From: Paracoccus fistulariae
GTDB taxonomy: Bacteria > Pseudomonadota > Alphaproteobacteria > Rhodobacterales > Rhodobacteraceae
Assembly (NCBI RefSeq): GCF_028553785.1
Contig: NZ_CP067136.1
Location: forward strand, 186,001 to 250,000
Direction of reading: 5' to 3'
Length of the DNA stretch: 64,000 nucleotides
Part shown: piece after piece, positions 63,973-64,000 of the stretch
How positions within the stretch are numbered: position 1 is the first letter of the stretch
Layout of the letters: every line of letters begins with the position of its first letter
The notes under the pieces: generated by a model
Databases searched by the model: none
Told to the model about the DNA's origin: nothing
What the model saw: the letters and a program-made list of their open reading frames with translations, nothing else
Position numbers and translations under genes: made by a program

Positions 63973-64000
63973 TCAGGCTTTGCGGCGACGGCGCGCAACC
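63973..64000 (-). CDS. C-terminal end of a probable second CTERM-type protein
   Basis: Only eight codons plus stop lie in the window, reading VARRRRKA on the minus strand. The Arg-rich ending matches the tail that closes VPLPA-CTERM proteins, and the preceding gene on this strand is one. Probably a tandem copy, but the sorting motif itself is beyond the edge, so the call is tentative. Confidence 0.45.

Overview
The window is a 64 kb piece of a GC-rich alphaproteobacterial chromosome. It looks like a member of the Rhodobacterales, probably Paracoccus or a close relative. That placement is an inference from gene content: a fused DctQM TRAP transporter, VPLPA-CTERM proteins, a Hint-domain protein, a PAS_5-type protein, the hflK-hflC-degP block and the choXWV/betIBA block. 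Genes are tightly packed, with many 1-4 base stop/start overlaps. I see no prophage, insertion sequence, CRISPR array or plasmid origin. One tRNA gene, tRNA-Pro(UGG), is present.

Layout. 1-0.85 kb: 3' part of trpE. 1.1-4.0 kb (minus): a secreted PRC-barrel protein, gpt, a LysE-type exporter and fabI. 4.1-6.9 kb (plus): pdxH, a double cold-shock-domain protein, a DUF192 protein, tRNA-Pro and a YiiX-like protein that lacks its expected catalytic His and Cys. 6.9-16.4 kb (minus): a uracil permease, then a probable catabolic operon (TRAP transporter, IclR regulator, thiolase, acyl-CoA ligase, tandem PPC/DUF296 protein, SDR) for an unidentified carboxylic acid. 16.9-25.3 kb: a small outer-membrane barrel, a methyltransferase, tpiA, an A-type Fe-S carrier, an LGFP-repeat protein, a SufT-like protein, tgt, rnd and a GNAT acetyltransferase. 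25.3-36 kb: a PAS protein, gmk, a gamma-carbonic anhydrase, a PhoR-like kinase without membrane segments, rpiA, gor, hflK, hflC, degP and a 2Fe-2S ferredoxin.

36-44.5 kb: an IroE/Fes-like esterase, hisA, a DUF2147 protein, a PepSY membrane protein with a small partner, then an SQD1/SqdB-like sugar-nucleotide enzyme beside capsule-type export genes (kpsT, kpsE, divergent kpsM). 44.5-51.2 kb: a complete module for choline uptake (choX, choW, choV) and oxidation to glycine betaine (betI, betB, betA), divided by a divergent promoter with a good dyad. 51.2-57.2 kb: a DsbA-like thiol oxidoreductase, an aminotransferase, an AMIN-type cell-wall amidase and penicillin-binding protein 1A. 57.6-64 kb: a Hint-domain protein with a duplicated N-terminal module, prfB, an aldo/keto reductase, a patatin-like phospholipase, a VPLPA-CTERM protein, and the last codons of what looks like a second one at the window edge.

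Most of the window is housekeeping. The parts least explained by known biology are the TRAP/CoA operon with its tandem-PPC protein, the YiiX-like pseudoenzyme, the LGFP-repeat protein, the Hint protein, the SqdB/capsule linkage and the VPLPA-CTERM pair. Most minus- or plus-strand reading frames lying opposite these genes are shadows caused by high GC and were discarded.
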